From NCBI GenBank assembly GCA_028335825.1, contig JAIOKI010000022.1, forward strand, positions 310,001 to 374,000: 64,000 nt of DNA, written 5' to 3'. Positions 52,155 to 64,000 of the stretch are shown one piece after another. Under the pieces are notes generated by a model. It was not told the DNA's origin and searched no databases. It saw nothing but the letters and a program-made list of their open reading frames with translations. This DNA comes from Nosema muscidifuracis. Lineage: Eukaryota; Microsporidia; Nosematidae. Each line of letters opens with the position of its first letter. Positions within the stretch are counted from its first letter, which is position 1. Position numbers and translations under genes: made by a program.

Positions 52155-54344
52155 TATGGATATAAAATATTCAAATTTATATAATTTTTTAAATATTCAC
52201 TTAATTGAAATATATTAATTTCTGTCAATAAACAAATTCTCATAACTATGAATTTATTACAATAAAAAATTATAACAATACTTTTATACACGTAATTTAA
52301 CTTAGATAAATAGAATAAATTTATTCAATTTTCAAATATTGTAATGAGCAAACAATTATTTAAAAACTGATTAACTATTTTCAAATACAATAATAATAAA
52401 TTAAAAAATTTATTATCTTTTTTAATCTATATAAGATTTAAGAGAATGTTTTTGATTAAATAATTTTAATTGATAACAATTTACAAAATAATATTTTTTA
52501 TATAAATTAGGATGATATAATAACAAATTTACAATCTGTATAGATGTAGATAAATTAGAAAACATAAACACAGAATATGATGTCAAAAATTAGAAAATGA
52601 CTTAAGTGAATATAAAATTTCGTATGAGTTAAAATAAATATAAAACAATATTTCTACGACTAGTAGCTTATTTTATGAATATAGAAGATGGTTAATTTTT
52701 TACAACTTGTAATAAATATTTATAATATTATTTATGTAAATAAATACATTCATATTACATAAATCAGTAAAATTGTTAGAAATATTTATTTAATAAACAA
52801 ATTATTTTTATTTTGATAATTTTTTCTATTCATCAACAATAAAACATATAAATAACTATTTAATAAATTTATGAATAATTTTGTAAATACTATCATTTTT
52901 AATCTAAGTTATGTTCTTTGATTTATTTATTATAAATAATATTTTCAATATAGATTTTTCTTAAGTTAATTCTAAAAATAATATTAAATCATTGATTTAA
53001 ACATTTAATTTATATTATCTTCAATGAAAAAAATTCTATTATTTGTATTATAAAATCTAAATTTCATAAAAACTAATTTTAGAATATGAAACACTATTGA
53101 TAACAAAAATTCCAAGAGTTGCGAACTGAAGCGTATTTAAAATAGATGATGACATAATCAAATTTCTTTAACAGATATGAAATGTATATGGAAACAGTAA
53201 TGCAATCAATATTTTTAATATTAAAACGTCATTATATTACAACATGGATGATTTTAAACCCTTATAAATAAGGATGAAACGAAAAAATATAATTACATTT
53301 TTAAACTCTTTTCTATTTTTAGCAAAAACTTGACTAACAGATATAATGTGATTTTATAATTCAAGAACTGTAGAAGTAAAGAAAAGACATTAGAATGAAC
53401 TGATATTAATCATTGAGAATCTCTGTACAAAAATAAGATGAGAATTATATGTATGTAATGACGTGAGAAAGAGTTTTTACATATTTCTTGAACTATATAG
53501 AATTAAGATAGGTCTAGACGGATGTGTTCAATACAGAGTGTTTAAAATGACTCTAGAAATATAAACATGGTCAGTTCAGAGACTCAATCTCTGAGGACCA
53601 CAAATAGAGCAATTCAAATAATCGGATCCTATCAATTTGGAATAGAAAACTCAAACATGAAGATACCCAAATCTTTTATTTAATGGTAGATTTATAATAA
53701 AATGATGAGACTATACTTTGTTTTAATAGATAGGTTAAATATGTTCTAATATATATCTAGATATTAATCTTTTATAGTACATATATGTTTATTTATATCG
53801 TCAATAATTAATACTAAACATCAAAACCTCTGATTTTTTATATTTTTAAACAAAACTTAACATAAAATATCTTTATGTTTATATTTATACTGACAAAGTG
53901 ATACCATATTTTCAAAAATAGCATATTAATATTTTAATATCTCATTCTTATTATGATGTTGAATTTCTAAGCTATCTACTACTTAATTGTTAATAAAATA
54001 GATAAAGATCCATAATTTTGATTATTAATATACTTGTTCAATATAAAATTTTATACTAAAAAATTACACTATCTAAACATTTATTCTATCTACTAAATTT
54101 ACTCATTTGAAAGTGTTATATCATCAACCAACATTGTGTATTATTTATAAGACATATAAAAGTTATTTAAAGGGTTAAAATTTATAATAAAAAAAAGATT
54201 ACAATCATCTTATAATTATAGAGAGGTTAAAAAATAAAAGAGATTATACATTCACAAAATAAATTAAATTTAAGGCCATAAATTACTATAAAATTAGAAT
54301 TTATATGTATAGAGTTTAAAATATAAAATTAACGTTTTAATAAA
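52155..54344. other. gene desert with relics
   Basis: A worn coding-like stretch lies at about 53,100-53,700 (plus), including VFKMTLE near 53,545, shared with relics near 27,690 and 42,800. Just before it, at 53,258, ACCC and then ATG 16 bases on opens only a 19-codon frame. The remainder is A+T-rich. Confidence 0.45.
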
Positions 54345-55970
54345 TTAAAGATCGTTTATATTCAAGTTTGTTGCTTCGTAAAATGTTTGAAGATATTTTT
54401 TCTCAAAATTATCTTCTGAGTATTTCAAGATCAAATTTTCATCAACTATTGATTTATCACTTATCAATTGAGAAATAAATACAGGCATTATCAAAGAATG
54501 ATCTAAAATGAAATTTTGACTTTCGTTAATAGTTCTATAATAAACTTCCTCAGTAAAAATATTTAACTTTGTCATTATTGAGTAATCTTTGTTATCTGAT
54601 AAATTCATTTTTTCATTTACAAACGCAATTGATAAGATCTGATTGAACTCTTTGAAAAAATCTAATTCATCATTCAGATTATTTGCAATATCACATAATT
54701 CAGAAAAGAGCAGAGTATTATATAAAGTGAATCTAATACTCTCATAATGAGAATTTATATGATTAGTAATATTTTTAATATCAATATTATCACTATTTTG
54801 ATAATACAAATAATCCTTAAACTGAGATTTTGTAATTATAGCTAAACTATATAGAATGTTAATTAGAATTATTCCCTTGTATGAATCTTTATTGTTCAAT
54901 ATATTTTTTAAGACTGTTGTATATATTTCACTTCCTTTTAATATATTCATTAGTCTATTTATATCAAATAAAGTTTCCCAATTTATTTCAGTAACTATTA
55001 AGTAATAATTTTTTATCCCTTCGAATTGATCTTTTGATATAGTTAGACATTCAAGATTTTTATCAACTGATATTTCTTCATCATATAAATAACATATTGA
55101 ATTCCAAATTATATTTTTTTCATTTATTTTCAAATCTATTTTTCTTGTTAACCTAATATTTTCGGATTCCATATTTGTTCTTTTAAAAATAAAGTTGTCT
55201 GTAGCTTTATCAATTATTTTCAAAATCAAATCTATTTTTAACAATTCAAAGTTGAAATTTTTAACAAATTTCAAAAATATATCTGAACCTTCTTCTGAAA
55301 TAATATTATTCTTGATATAAAAATATCGAAAATATTTAGTTAAATCAAAAGATCCTATATTAAATTTTAAAAAATACAACAGATTTTTTTCTCCGAATAT
55401 AACGAGGTTAAATAATTCTTTATCATAATTTTCAACAAAATAATCTATGTATTCTATTTTTTTCTCAAACGTACATGATGCAAATTTTAAATCATTTCTA
55501 ATAATAGATTTATAATTCAGATATTCTCTTTTACTTTCATCATAGTTTTCGATCATGTGAGTATAAGATGATAGATTTTTCAAAAATTCATAAAGATACA
55601 TCTCATTCTTATATAAATTATCATTTTCTACTATAAAAATATATTTTATTTCTCTATCTCCAAAAGAATACAACTGTTGAATTATTTTCGCTTTTAAGGA
55701 TTCTTTAAGATTTAAATCCTCATCTAAATGTTCATCCAACTTAATAACGACAGGGTTCGTTATTCCATGAAGCTTATCAAATCTTTTTATTACTATTTCT
55801 GAACGATTTAATTCAATTATATGAATTATATAATTTTCGTCTAAATCTAAGCATGCATAATCTCCTGTATTCAATTTATCCTGAATCTTCTCTAATAGCT
55901 GATTTTGAATATTATAATGTAGTTCAAGTAATTCTGATAATACTAAAGTAAAAAGTAAAAATAATTTCAT
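54345..55970 (-). CDS. 541-residue secreted protein, divergent member of the 540-residue family
   Basis: MKLFLLFTLVLSELLE is a clear signal peptide. After it, IQNQLLEKIQDKLNTGDYAC matches the family's IQDTIIRKYQNKEFEE position. LLYFLKFNIGSFDLTKYFRY (about 203-222) matches YYFIINFEEFNIRKYFTD, and ISKDQFEGIKNYY (about 315-327) matches ISKEMFEDMKEFF. Length is within one residue of the intact copy at 46671-48293. Overall identity is low, so this is an old duplicate. AATCCTT precedes the ATG, a reduced C-run. It may be delivered to the host cytoplasm or spore surface; nothing in the sequence decides this. Confidence 0.84.
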   Translation of the reverse strand: MKLFLLFTLVLSELLELHYNIQNQLLEKIQDKLNTGDYACLDLDENYIIHIIELNRSEIVIKRFDKLHGITNPVVIKLDEHLDEDLNLKESLKAKIIQQLYSFGDREIKYIFIVENDNLYKNEMYLYEFLKNLSSYTHMIENYDESKREYLNYKSIIRNDLKFASCTFEKKIEYIDYFVENYDKELFNLVIFGEKNLLYFLKFNIGSFDLTKYFRYFYIKNNIISEEGSDIFLKFVKNFNFELLKIDLILKIIDKATDNFIFKRTNMESENIRLTRKIDLKINEKNIIWNSICYLYDEEISVDKNLECLTISKDQFEGIKNYYLIVTEINWETLFDINRLMNILKGSEIYTTVLKNILNNKDSYKGIILINILYSLAIITKSQFKDYLYYQNSDNIDIKNITNHINSHYESIRFTLYNTLLFSELCDIANNLNDELDFFKEFNQILSIAFVNEKMNLSDNKDYSIMTKLNIFTEEVYYRTINESQNFILDHSLIMPVFISQLISDKSIVDENLILKYSEDNFEKKYLQTFYEATNLNINDL

Positions 55971-58340
55971 AAGGATTAAAATTTTTTTGTTTAAATATTT
56001 TTAAAATTTAAATTAAAAAGTTTTCATAGAAATTTAATTTTAAAAATTTTCTACATAGAAAACATTGAAACAAATAATAGTATAAATAGATAATTAGATT
56101 AATATAAATTAATTAATTAATTAAAAAAAATTTCGTTTTTTGAGCAACGTTTATATATTTACAAAATATAAATTAAAAACACTTTCAACAATAATTTATT
56201 TTCTTTGGAAGTTATATTAATAAGTTAGTGACCATATAATCTTATTTAAAATATATAAAAGAACACGTTGTTTTTAATTTATTTAAAAATAAATTTGACA
56301 TATTTTATGAAATTAAAAAAAAGTTTGTTTAATATTTTAAACATATTCTTATTATTTTAATAAAGTTCTAAACTTATTTACACAAATCTTTAATCTGAGA
56401 CTTTATTTATAGTCAGTCTTTTAGTTACATTAAATTTGCAATATTATTAATTTGTTAAATTAGACTGAAAAAAGGAGACTTAGATAGCTAATATATAAAT
56501 TTTTTTTCAAGTTATCTAAACAAAATAATTAGAATATTTATGAATATTATCTTATTAAATTATAATTTTTAAAAAAGTTTTCTTATACTTTGGATAAATT
56601 AAGAGAAATAAATAATAAAGACATGGCGTAATAAAATTTATTTTTTTTTATTTAATAAAACTTATGCAATCGCTTCTAACTGTAACAATATGTTGAAGAA
56701 TCTTTTTATCATTTTCTTGGTCTTATGATTTGAGTGTGTCTAATACAATTTTATCAATCTTTTTCATTCTTCTGAGATCTTTCATCTATGTATAATTATT
56801 GTTTAATACAATGACGTTTTTAGTAGTTAAGTAGATTAGAGACTATTTACGAAAAGTATCTTTAAATGTGTCAAGTATTAAATTTAATATTGTATTATTT
56901 TCAACATATTTGTCTTGATCATATTAGTTATTATAAATTTATAACATATTTAATAGTAAGTAAAAATAATTGAGTTAACTTTAACGTCTGTCAGAGATAT
57001 CTAGTGACACTTTAAACATTCAATAAGGAAGATAAAATTCTCTTTGAATATTTTCTTTATGTATGTCTAATATTAATTTTGAAAGTTATTAATAATAGAC
57101 TGTATAGATACTTTCTAAGTTTTCAAAGAGCCTTTGCTAATTTTGTCTTTTTAAATATAAAAGAATGAACAAATCAATTTATAAAACCTTTCAATGTACT
57201 TTTTATCAAAATTCTTAGATATGTTATAATTATATTAATAAAGATAATATTTGTTCTAGAATAGATACAATATCAATTTATATAAATTACAAAATTTTAT
57301 TTTAAAACACGACTTATGTTTTATGTATCAACCTCTTCTATCATTCCATTTATATCGTTGAGCTTATTTAATGTTTCTGTATGATCTGAAACAGTGTCGA
57401 TAATATATTTTTACTTCATATATAAAATAAATAATAATTGATGTAAAAGATAACACTTTTCTTTTTCCAAATAAAACACATAATAAAAGAAATTTCTTAG
57501 ATTTTTCAACTATGAGATAAATATTTTTTGAAGTTTTGACCTTGAATTAATTAAAATATTAATTATCAAATTAAAAAAATTATTTGTCTCATTTATATGT
57601 AATAAATCACTAGAGACTATTATGATTAATTAGTTCCTGATGAGTCATAACGATCTAATTTATTTTCTGACCAATAGTTACTATGACATAAATAAATACT
57701 AAGTCAATAAGTATTTCATTATTTTTATTAATTGTATATCAACATGTTAAAACATATAAGAAAAATTATTTATGTATTCTTATAATGATTATTATATCTA
57801 AATGTTTTCTTCCTTATATGTTAAAATATTTTAAAAAAATCAATAAATAAACATTGAATTAGAGATAAATAAAATTGATATTTATGTTTATCGCTTTTTT
57901 AATAATGTTAATTTTACACAACTATAATCATAACTTTCATTAGAACAAGAGAATATTGAAATCCCATATAAATCAATATAAATATTGTTTCAATGAAAAA
58001 TATATGCTAATTAATGAGAAAAAAGTTGATATAAAAATTTTTATTTGTATGAATATAAATATGTTTTGTTGTGAGTATAAAAAATTTTAAATAAATCCCT
58101 AATTTTAGTAATCTCAATATAAATTAGAAAAATGATAACATACATAAATACATCTATATCAAGATAAAAAACTATATGAATTATGAAAATGTTATCTACA
58201 ATCTCTCTTAAAGAAGATAAATCAATGCTTGTGAATTCAAATAATGAGATTGAACTAAATATCATAGACATTTAAAGTTATCTAAACAAAACATTTACTG
58301 GAAGATATTTACAAATTAAATAATACCCTATGAAATATTA
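55971..58340. other. gene desert
   Basis: Mostly A+T-rich. A worn, coding-like stretch lies on the minus strand at about 56,650-56,830. No intact frame of interest. Confidence 0.45.
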
Positions 58341-60300
58341 AGTTATTCAATTATGAGGATGAAGGTAGATAGAGAAAGAGCAAAAGCATAAAGTGTCAAT
58401 TTTTTTAATATTATTAGAAATTTGAAAAAAAAGAAAAGTTAATGATTTTAAAAAATTGAAAGACGTTAACTTTGTTATAATAGAAAAACAAAAATTAAGA
58501 AGAATAGCTCAGTAGCAGGTGTATAGTGGACAAAGAATATTACAACAGGTAATCTAATTATAAAGTAAGAAATAGTAATATTCTTTTGTTGGACATAAGA
58601 AGAAGATAAATACGAAACTTCTAGTCTTGTTCAACTTTCAGACATAAATATCATAGACATGAGAGTCTGTTAGTAATATACATGTGCCTTAGTTAATTTT
58701 ATGATGGAATACAATGTTAGAATATAAAGGATTGATATATTAAACATAATAAAAGATATAATTAGTGTTTTAGAAAATCAAAAAGTGATGATAAAGTCAT
58801 ACAAAGAAAAAGGAATACTAGTTTACTCATGAAGTTGTTACAAATATAACACATAAAATTCTTATATGTATGAGGAAGGGTGTAGTTATATCATAACATC
58901 AAGCTTATAGAGACATGAGACTTACTCTAAATCATATTTAATAAATGTGTCATAATATGAAAAATTAGAAATATTGAACAACTGTTTATCTTTATAAAAC
59001 ACTATTCAATTTCAAGATTAAATTGGAAGAATGAAAATTAATGCTGATAATAATAAAGATTTATATACTGTTATTTAAGTGTGTAAACAATATAATTATT
59101 AAAGAAATTGGAAAATCGAATGATGTAATATTTCAGAGAATAATGAATATATTGATAGATAAAGGATTAATCTTAACAAAGAAGATTAGAAGTTAAAAAG
59201 CAAGAAGTAGAGTTTTATGGAATCTTAATTTTACAGACAAAATTAAAAAATCGAAGAAGGAAGAAAATTTTGTAGTGTATTAGAATAGTAAATTTATAAA
59301 GGACTGTTTTTCATAATTGAGCCTATACTTAACATGACATAAAAAGATGTAAAATATAAATAAATAGAGAAATACATAATTTATTTTATTAGATTGAAAT
59401 GAATACTACTAATTGATTTAATTCTAAAAACACAGACATTATGAATGATTTTATTTTCGAAACTAATGCATTAAGTAATAATTTTTGAATAATTTTTAGA
59501 CAAATACAATACAGAAACATATTAGATAAATTAAGGATCTAAAAAAATTTATAATCATTGAGAAAGAAATATTATCAAATCTATAAAAATTGTAATAATT
59601 TAGATACTTATATTAAGAAACAATACAAAAATAGAAAATGTGATGTTTTGAGTAGAACAAGACATTATAATGAAAATAAAGACATGATCAAAAAAAGATA
59701 ATTATATCTAACATTTAAATATGATTTATCGAGAAGAGAAGACAGTACATGACAATCTAAAGTCATTATATGAATATAATATTGAAGTAATGTAAAGACA
59801 AGTAAATTATACAAACTTATTGGAGTTAAAGAACAAAACTTATCCAAGATGAAATATCGAAGAAGTAGTTTCATATAACATATGAAAAAAATTAATCACT
59901 TATAAATGAATGTATTTTAGATATTAGAAAGATATAAAAATGAATAAATATAAACTAATAAGTTTGTTATTCAAACCTAACCTAAAAAATAAGAAGTTCC
60001 AAAAGAACATAACAATAAGGTGTAGTTCATATTCAGATATATTAGATGAACCAATGATTTAAGTCTGAGATAATAAAAAAATTAAAATGAGTACATAAAG
60101 ATATAATTTAAGAATTATGTAGACGATATGCTGTATGTAATATAGAATTCATACAAGATAAAAAATAGAATTAATTCAATAGATAAAGTTCTATAAGCTC
60201 GATATTTAGATCCATATATTATTAGAATATAATGAACAAATTAAAAGTACTCAGATCAACTTAGCCTTATCTAGTTTATATATGTTTTAATTCCCTGAGA
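58340..60300 (+). mobile_element. retroelement fossil, probably LTR type (Ty3/gypsy-like)
   Basis: A stretch of about 2 kb with coding-like composition on the plus strand, clearly broken, with many breaks, so old. Near 60,110-60,130 it holds NYVDDMLYVI, the YxDD active-site motif of a reverse transcriptase, in the expected hydrophobic setting. Ty3/gypsy elements are the commonest retroelements of Nosema-type genomes, which is why I prefer that family, but a LINE is not excluded. I could not find long terminal repeats or a primer-binding site, so the ends are approximate. NFYDGIQ near 58,690 recurs at about 38,500 (minus), suggesting a second fossil of the same kind. Confidence 0.4.
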
Positions 60301-61667
60301 GGATAATAAATAACCCTTGGTTTTGCTAATCTCAAAAATTAACTATTTTAAATCTTTTAATGAATAAGCAGTCGATTTAATGATAAACAACTGTCACATT
60401 AGAATTTGTGTGGTATTATCTCATAAAATAACTATTTTATTTTTCTAATCAAAGTCTAATATTTAACATAAAGAAATATAAATATATTTATTATTGATGA
60501 CATCTTAAAGAAGAATATGTCACTTAATACTTATATTTACTCCTTAAAATATATGACTTTTTGACAAATAAATATTTCTTATCTTCTACATATATTCTTC
60601 AATAAGATAGATTATCATCAATTATTATTACACTATTCAAAATATGAATGTATTTTTTATTAATTATCTACTTTAAGATATTCATCATACATTTATTTTT
60701 TATAGAATTTATTATTTAGAATATATTTGTATGTAGGATAGAAATTATCACATTATATAATGGAAGAGTCTAAAAAGAAGAAGATTTATTTATGTATGAA
60801 ATAAAAATAGAGAAATACTTCAAATAGTAAAGAATATGTAAACATAATAAAATGTGAATATATACTTATAAAAATATGTGAAAATATAAACATAATAAAA
60901 TAATGCGAATTTATCATTTTAATATAATGACAAGATATGAACATAAAATGCGAATTCATAAATATTAATTAATTAAGTATATTTATTGAAATTATAATTC
61001 ATACATTAACTATTTCACTATCACACACATTTTAAGATCTTTCTCAGGTATAAGTTTATTATATATTAGAATTGTATAAGAGAATTAGAAGGAATAATAT
61101 CTGTACAAACATTTATATCACATAGATAGACAATACCAATGAGTATAAAATATAAATTATAATTTCTAAATTTATAAAAATATAGACTACTATAGATAAA
61201 CTTATAGTACCTAATATTTATACATTTATATATACAAATTTTACATCTGAAAATTGATAACAGAAGTCATGTAATCAAAATAATCTAGTCAAGAAGAACT
61301 TTAAGATAGTATTTGTCAATTTGAGAAATCTTTAAATATTTTAGTTTTAACTTATCTAATAGTAAGGATAAAAAATATTTTAAATATTTCTAATTGAGGG
61401 TAAATAATATGTAAAATTATTTGTAAAAAGACATGTATTTTTCTATAACTTTCTTAAATTGCTGCTTTTTAATTTATATTAACATACTAAATGTTAAATT
61501 AATAATTGTAGGGTGAAGAAATTCAATAACTATAAATATTACAACATAAACAAATCTTAAGTAAATTTTTAGTTCTAATTAATCTTCTGATAAAATAAAA
61601 TGAATTTATCAATATAAAATCAAAAAAAAATTTATTTAATATAAAATAAAATTTTTAATCCTTCTAA
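60301..61667. other. A+T-rich spacer after the retroelement fossil
   Basis: No frame, repeat array or RNA gene recognised. Some of the first few hundred bases may be the tail of the fossil. Confidence 0.4.
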
Positions 61668-61847
61668 ATGCTATTATTATATTTACTACTATCATATTCT
61701 CTCAATGATATTCTTGTAATAGATTTAGATGATGGATCAATAAACAAGAAGATAAAAGAAACTTGTAAATACAGATCTGACAATGATAATTCAGAAATTT
61801 TAAATAATTTAAAATACATAACAAAGTATGTTATTTTTTTAACATAA
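61668..61847 (+). CDS. short secreted frame, 59 residues, possibly the start of a broken gene
   Basis: MLLLYLLLSYSLNDILVIDL is a convincing signal peptide followed by a charged segment (DDGSINKKIKETCKYRSDND). The upstream AATCCTTCTAA resembles the reduced C-run of the gene at 54345-55970 (AATCCTT). After its stop, a strongly hydrophobic frame (61,874-62,023) runs on the same strand in another phase. I looked for a spliceable intron (GTATGT...TTTTAG lies between them), but the phases do not join. So it is either a small secreted gene or the 5' remnant of a lost one. Confidence 0.4.
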   Translation: MLLLYLLLSYSLNDILVIDLDDGSINKKIKETCKYRSDNDNSEILNNLKYITKYVIFLT

Positions 61848-62899
61848 TGTCATCAATATTTATTTTAGTTTTATCAGGAGTTTATGATTATTTTTTTGGA
61901 ACTTCATTTTTAATATTCACCTTTGTACTTTTATTATTATTACTATTATTATCATTATTTATATGTTCATTATTTCTAATTATATTTTTAGAAATAAGAA
62001 AATGCAGGAATAATTTAAATTGAAAAAATAACAGAGATAATTTCATTTTTATACTTATATTATCTGATAAATCTCTAGATTTATTTTTAACCATTATATT
62101 TTTGAATATCATTTCTACGTCATATTTTTATTCAAATTCATCTATAGTGACTTAAATCATAGAAGTAAAACATTATCATTTAGATACATCTTATATTATA
62201 AAACATATTTATTTGAAGAATAAAATCTATAAGTATTAATATAAGACTTTTTATACAGTATTGGAATAAATTAATTTAATCATCAAGAAATTTATAAATA
62301 AAAATGTTAAAATAATTTATTATTTTACCCCATCTAAAAGAAATTAAATTAAAAGATAATAATAATATAAATTAAAATGTATTAGCTTATCATACATGAA
62401 TATCTATTATAATAATACTATTTAGTATTCTAAGATTGATCTCTTATGAATTAATAAAAATTTTATATTTTCTGATTTTATGGTTTAATTGATAAAATTT
62501 AATCACTATCTTTTATCTACATGTTACTACCATATTATAATTATAAATATAGAAAAGTAAGAATAATATTTTATGGGTTAAAAATTAGAAAAAAAATAAT
62601 GTTTCTTTAACATCTTTATATTTCCATATATCTGATATATATTTTACTCCCTTAAATTTTGATAATATTATATAATTATTATATTTATAATGAGGAGTGA
62701 GTCGATTCAGAAAAAATATTAACAATATAGAAATAATGAATTAAAAAAATATATTTAATGTTATTGAATATTTATTCATTCTGCTAATATCTTTATAATA
62801 CCTAAAACTCTAATTCTTAAGATCACTATTCCTATCTCACTAGATTTATTTTACCTATTAAAAATAATCTTAATATAGATAGAATAAAGTAAGTAAATT

Positions 62900-63155
62900 T
62901 TAATGAGTTTATAAAATTATCAGTATTTCTTCTATTCTTAAAAACTCAAGATTATTATAAATATCACCACTTCTTCTTCTACGACTATATCATTAATCTG
63001 ATACAAGTCATCATCATAGATTGATGTTTACTTTCTTGATTCCAAAGATCTCACATGTTTTTTTATTAATCTTCCATAGCTTAGAATAGATCTCTAATCA
63101 CTCAATTATATCTTGATTTTATTTGATGTATTCTAAATTATTATCCATGGGATCT
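62900..63155 (-). pseudogene. worn gene relic with CCC-ATG still visible
   Basis: On the minus strand CCC directly abuts ATG at 63,150, as in the live gene at 7984, followed by MDNNLEYIK and further protein-like scraps (LEIYSKLWKINKKTCEIFGI) broken several times. It may be a dead cellular gene whose promoter is still recognisable, or part of an element. Not identified. Confidence 0.3.
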
Positions 63156-64000
63156 AAAAAGTTGTCTTTTTTATGTTATGGGTCTAAAAAATAATTTTAT
63201 GATTAGATTAATAAGATAGAGAAGTCTTTTTTCAGCCTCATATATATTATTAATTAATTAATAAAATGAATCATTAAGAATAAATTAAAATAACATAAAT
63301 AAAAAAATATATTTATTAAGTATTATATAAATAATATACAATACATAATTTAATATTTTTCCTTAAAGATATAAATTAGATGATAGTAAAACTATTCAGA
63401 ATATTTATTAAATCATTTTTGTTTACCATATTATTATCATGATTTTAGATTTGAAAATTATTTTTGATTTTGGAAATATCTTTAAATTGTATATATATTT
63501 GTATAATGTGATTTCCCAAAACCCCCTAAGATTTTTATAAAAAAATTATCAATATATATTGAATTTCTTTCGTATAAACTGGGAGTAATTAAATTCAATT
63601 ATAGATGACTAAGACCTATAAAGAAAGATACTGGAAATGCTCCAATGTAACTTATAATGTCAGATTAACCACTCTAATGATTAAATTATTAAATCAGTTG
63701 GAGTTTATATACACACTATGTTTTTAATAATATTTTGAAATATAAAATGAAGAGTATTATAATAGTTATACTTGCTGATTCACATTTTGTTTTTAGAAAT
63801 GAGTTATGTAATTAAAATTTTGGAATCCTTGTAGTATTTATGATTATTATACAATGACAAGATGTATCATTTGATAATATAAAGGAATCTATTTATAGAT
63901 TTAATTTAATTTACTTGTATTAAATCCTGATTTTTGATATTACTGAATTAAATTTTCCAAATGGCAGAAGTTCCTTCTTAAATAAAGATTTAGATTTAGT
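63156..64000. other. A+T-rich end of window with faint relics
   Basis: No intact frame. C-runs near 63,512-63,530 (CCCAAAACCCCC) are not followed by a useful start codon. A slightly higher-G+C stretch near 63,580-63,690 may be another scrap. Confidence 0.35.

Noticed and set aside
58041-58271. 76-codon minus-strand hydrophobic frame
   Set aside because: Low complexity, no promoter motif, isolated in A+T-rich DNA beside a fossil.
59665-59874. 69-codon minus-strand frame
   Set aside because: Antisense within the retroelement fossil.
61800-61874. Spliceosomal intron GTATGT...TTTTAG
   Set aside because: Joining the flanks gives a stop after a few codons, in the wrong phase for the downstream hydrophobic frame.
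61888-62112. 74-codon minus-strand frame
   Set aside because: Asn/Lys-rich low complexity, opposite a hydrophobic plus-strand stretch; no promoter motif.
1-64000. CRISPR array, bacterial operons or organellar DNA
   Set aside because: The tandem repeats lack unique equal-length spacers, and the genes are eukaryotic nuclear (proteasome alpha, eL43, Rpp1).

Overview
The window looks like nuclear DNA of a microsporidian. It is extremely A+T-rich, and its conserved genes are short and intronless as far as I can see: S-adenosylmethionine synthetase, a small NAD kinase, a 20S proteasome alpha subunit, ribosomal protein eL43, the RNase P/MRP subunit Rpp1/Rpp30 and a sugar-type transporter. Most of these carry a run of C's a few bases before the ATG, the core-promoter mark known from microsporidia. 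The many secreted proteins of unknown function fit too. I would guess a Nosema/Vairimorpha-type genome from composition and fossil load, but sequence reading alone cannot prove the genus.

Layout. From 1 to about 10 kb genes are fairly dense and mostly cellular: a secreted-family gene cut by the window edge (minus), SAM synthetase (minus), a transporter (minus), a repeat-bearing membrane protein (minus), an unidentified protein (minus), NAD kinase (plus) and a proteasome alpha subunit (plus). Nearly every spacer here holds short degenerate tandem repeats. From 10.4 to 20.3 kb lies a cluster of seven secreted, ricin-B-lectin-like genes plus one small secreted protein, with RPL43 embedded among them. 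The lectin-like genes lack the C-run motif.

From about 20.3 kb to the end the window becomes gene-poor. It holds two paralogous families of presumed host-exposed proteins: a 540-aa secreted family, and a cysteine-rich family with a C-terminal membrane anchor. Each family is present as one intact copy and one copy with a single in-frame TAA, arranged reciprocally (21-27 kb against 46-50 kb). A more distant 541-aa relative lies at 54-56 kb, and the edge gene at 1-839 shares the same N-terminal pattern. Other secreted proteins are at 32.0, 35.7 (with a RING-like tail) and 50.8 kb. Two small islands with C-run promoters survive here: RPP1 (32.6-33.3 kb) and an 80-residue two-helix membrane protein (42.0 kb). 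The long spacers contain worn coding relics, including a retroelement fossil around 58.3-60.3 kb and several related scraps.

I saw no convincing tRNA, rRNA, CRISPR, telomere repeat or spliceosomal intron. The most promising material is the lectin-like cluster with its separate promoter type, and the reciprocal loss of paralogs in the gene-poor half.
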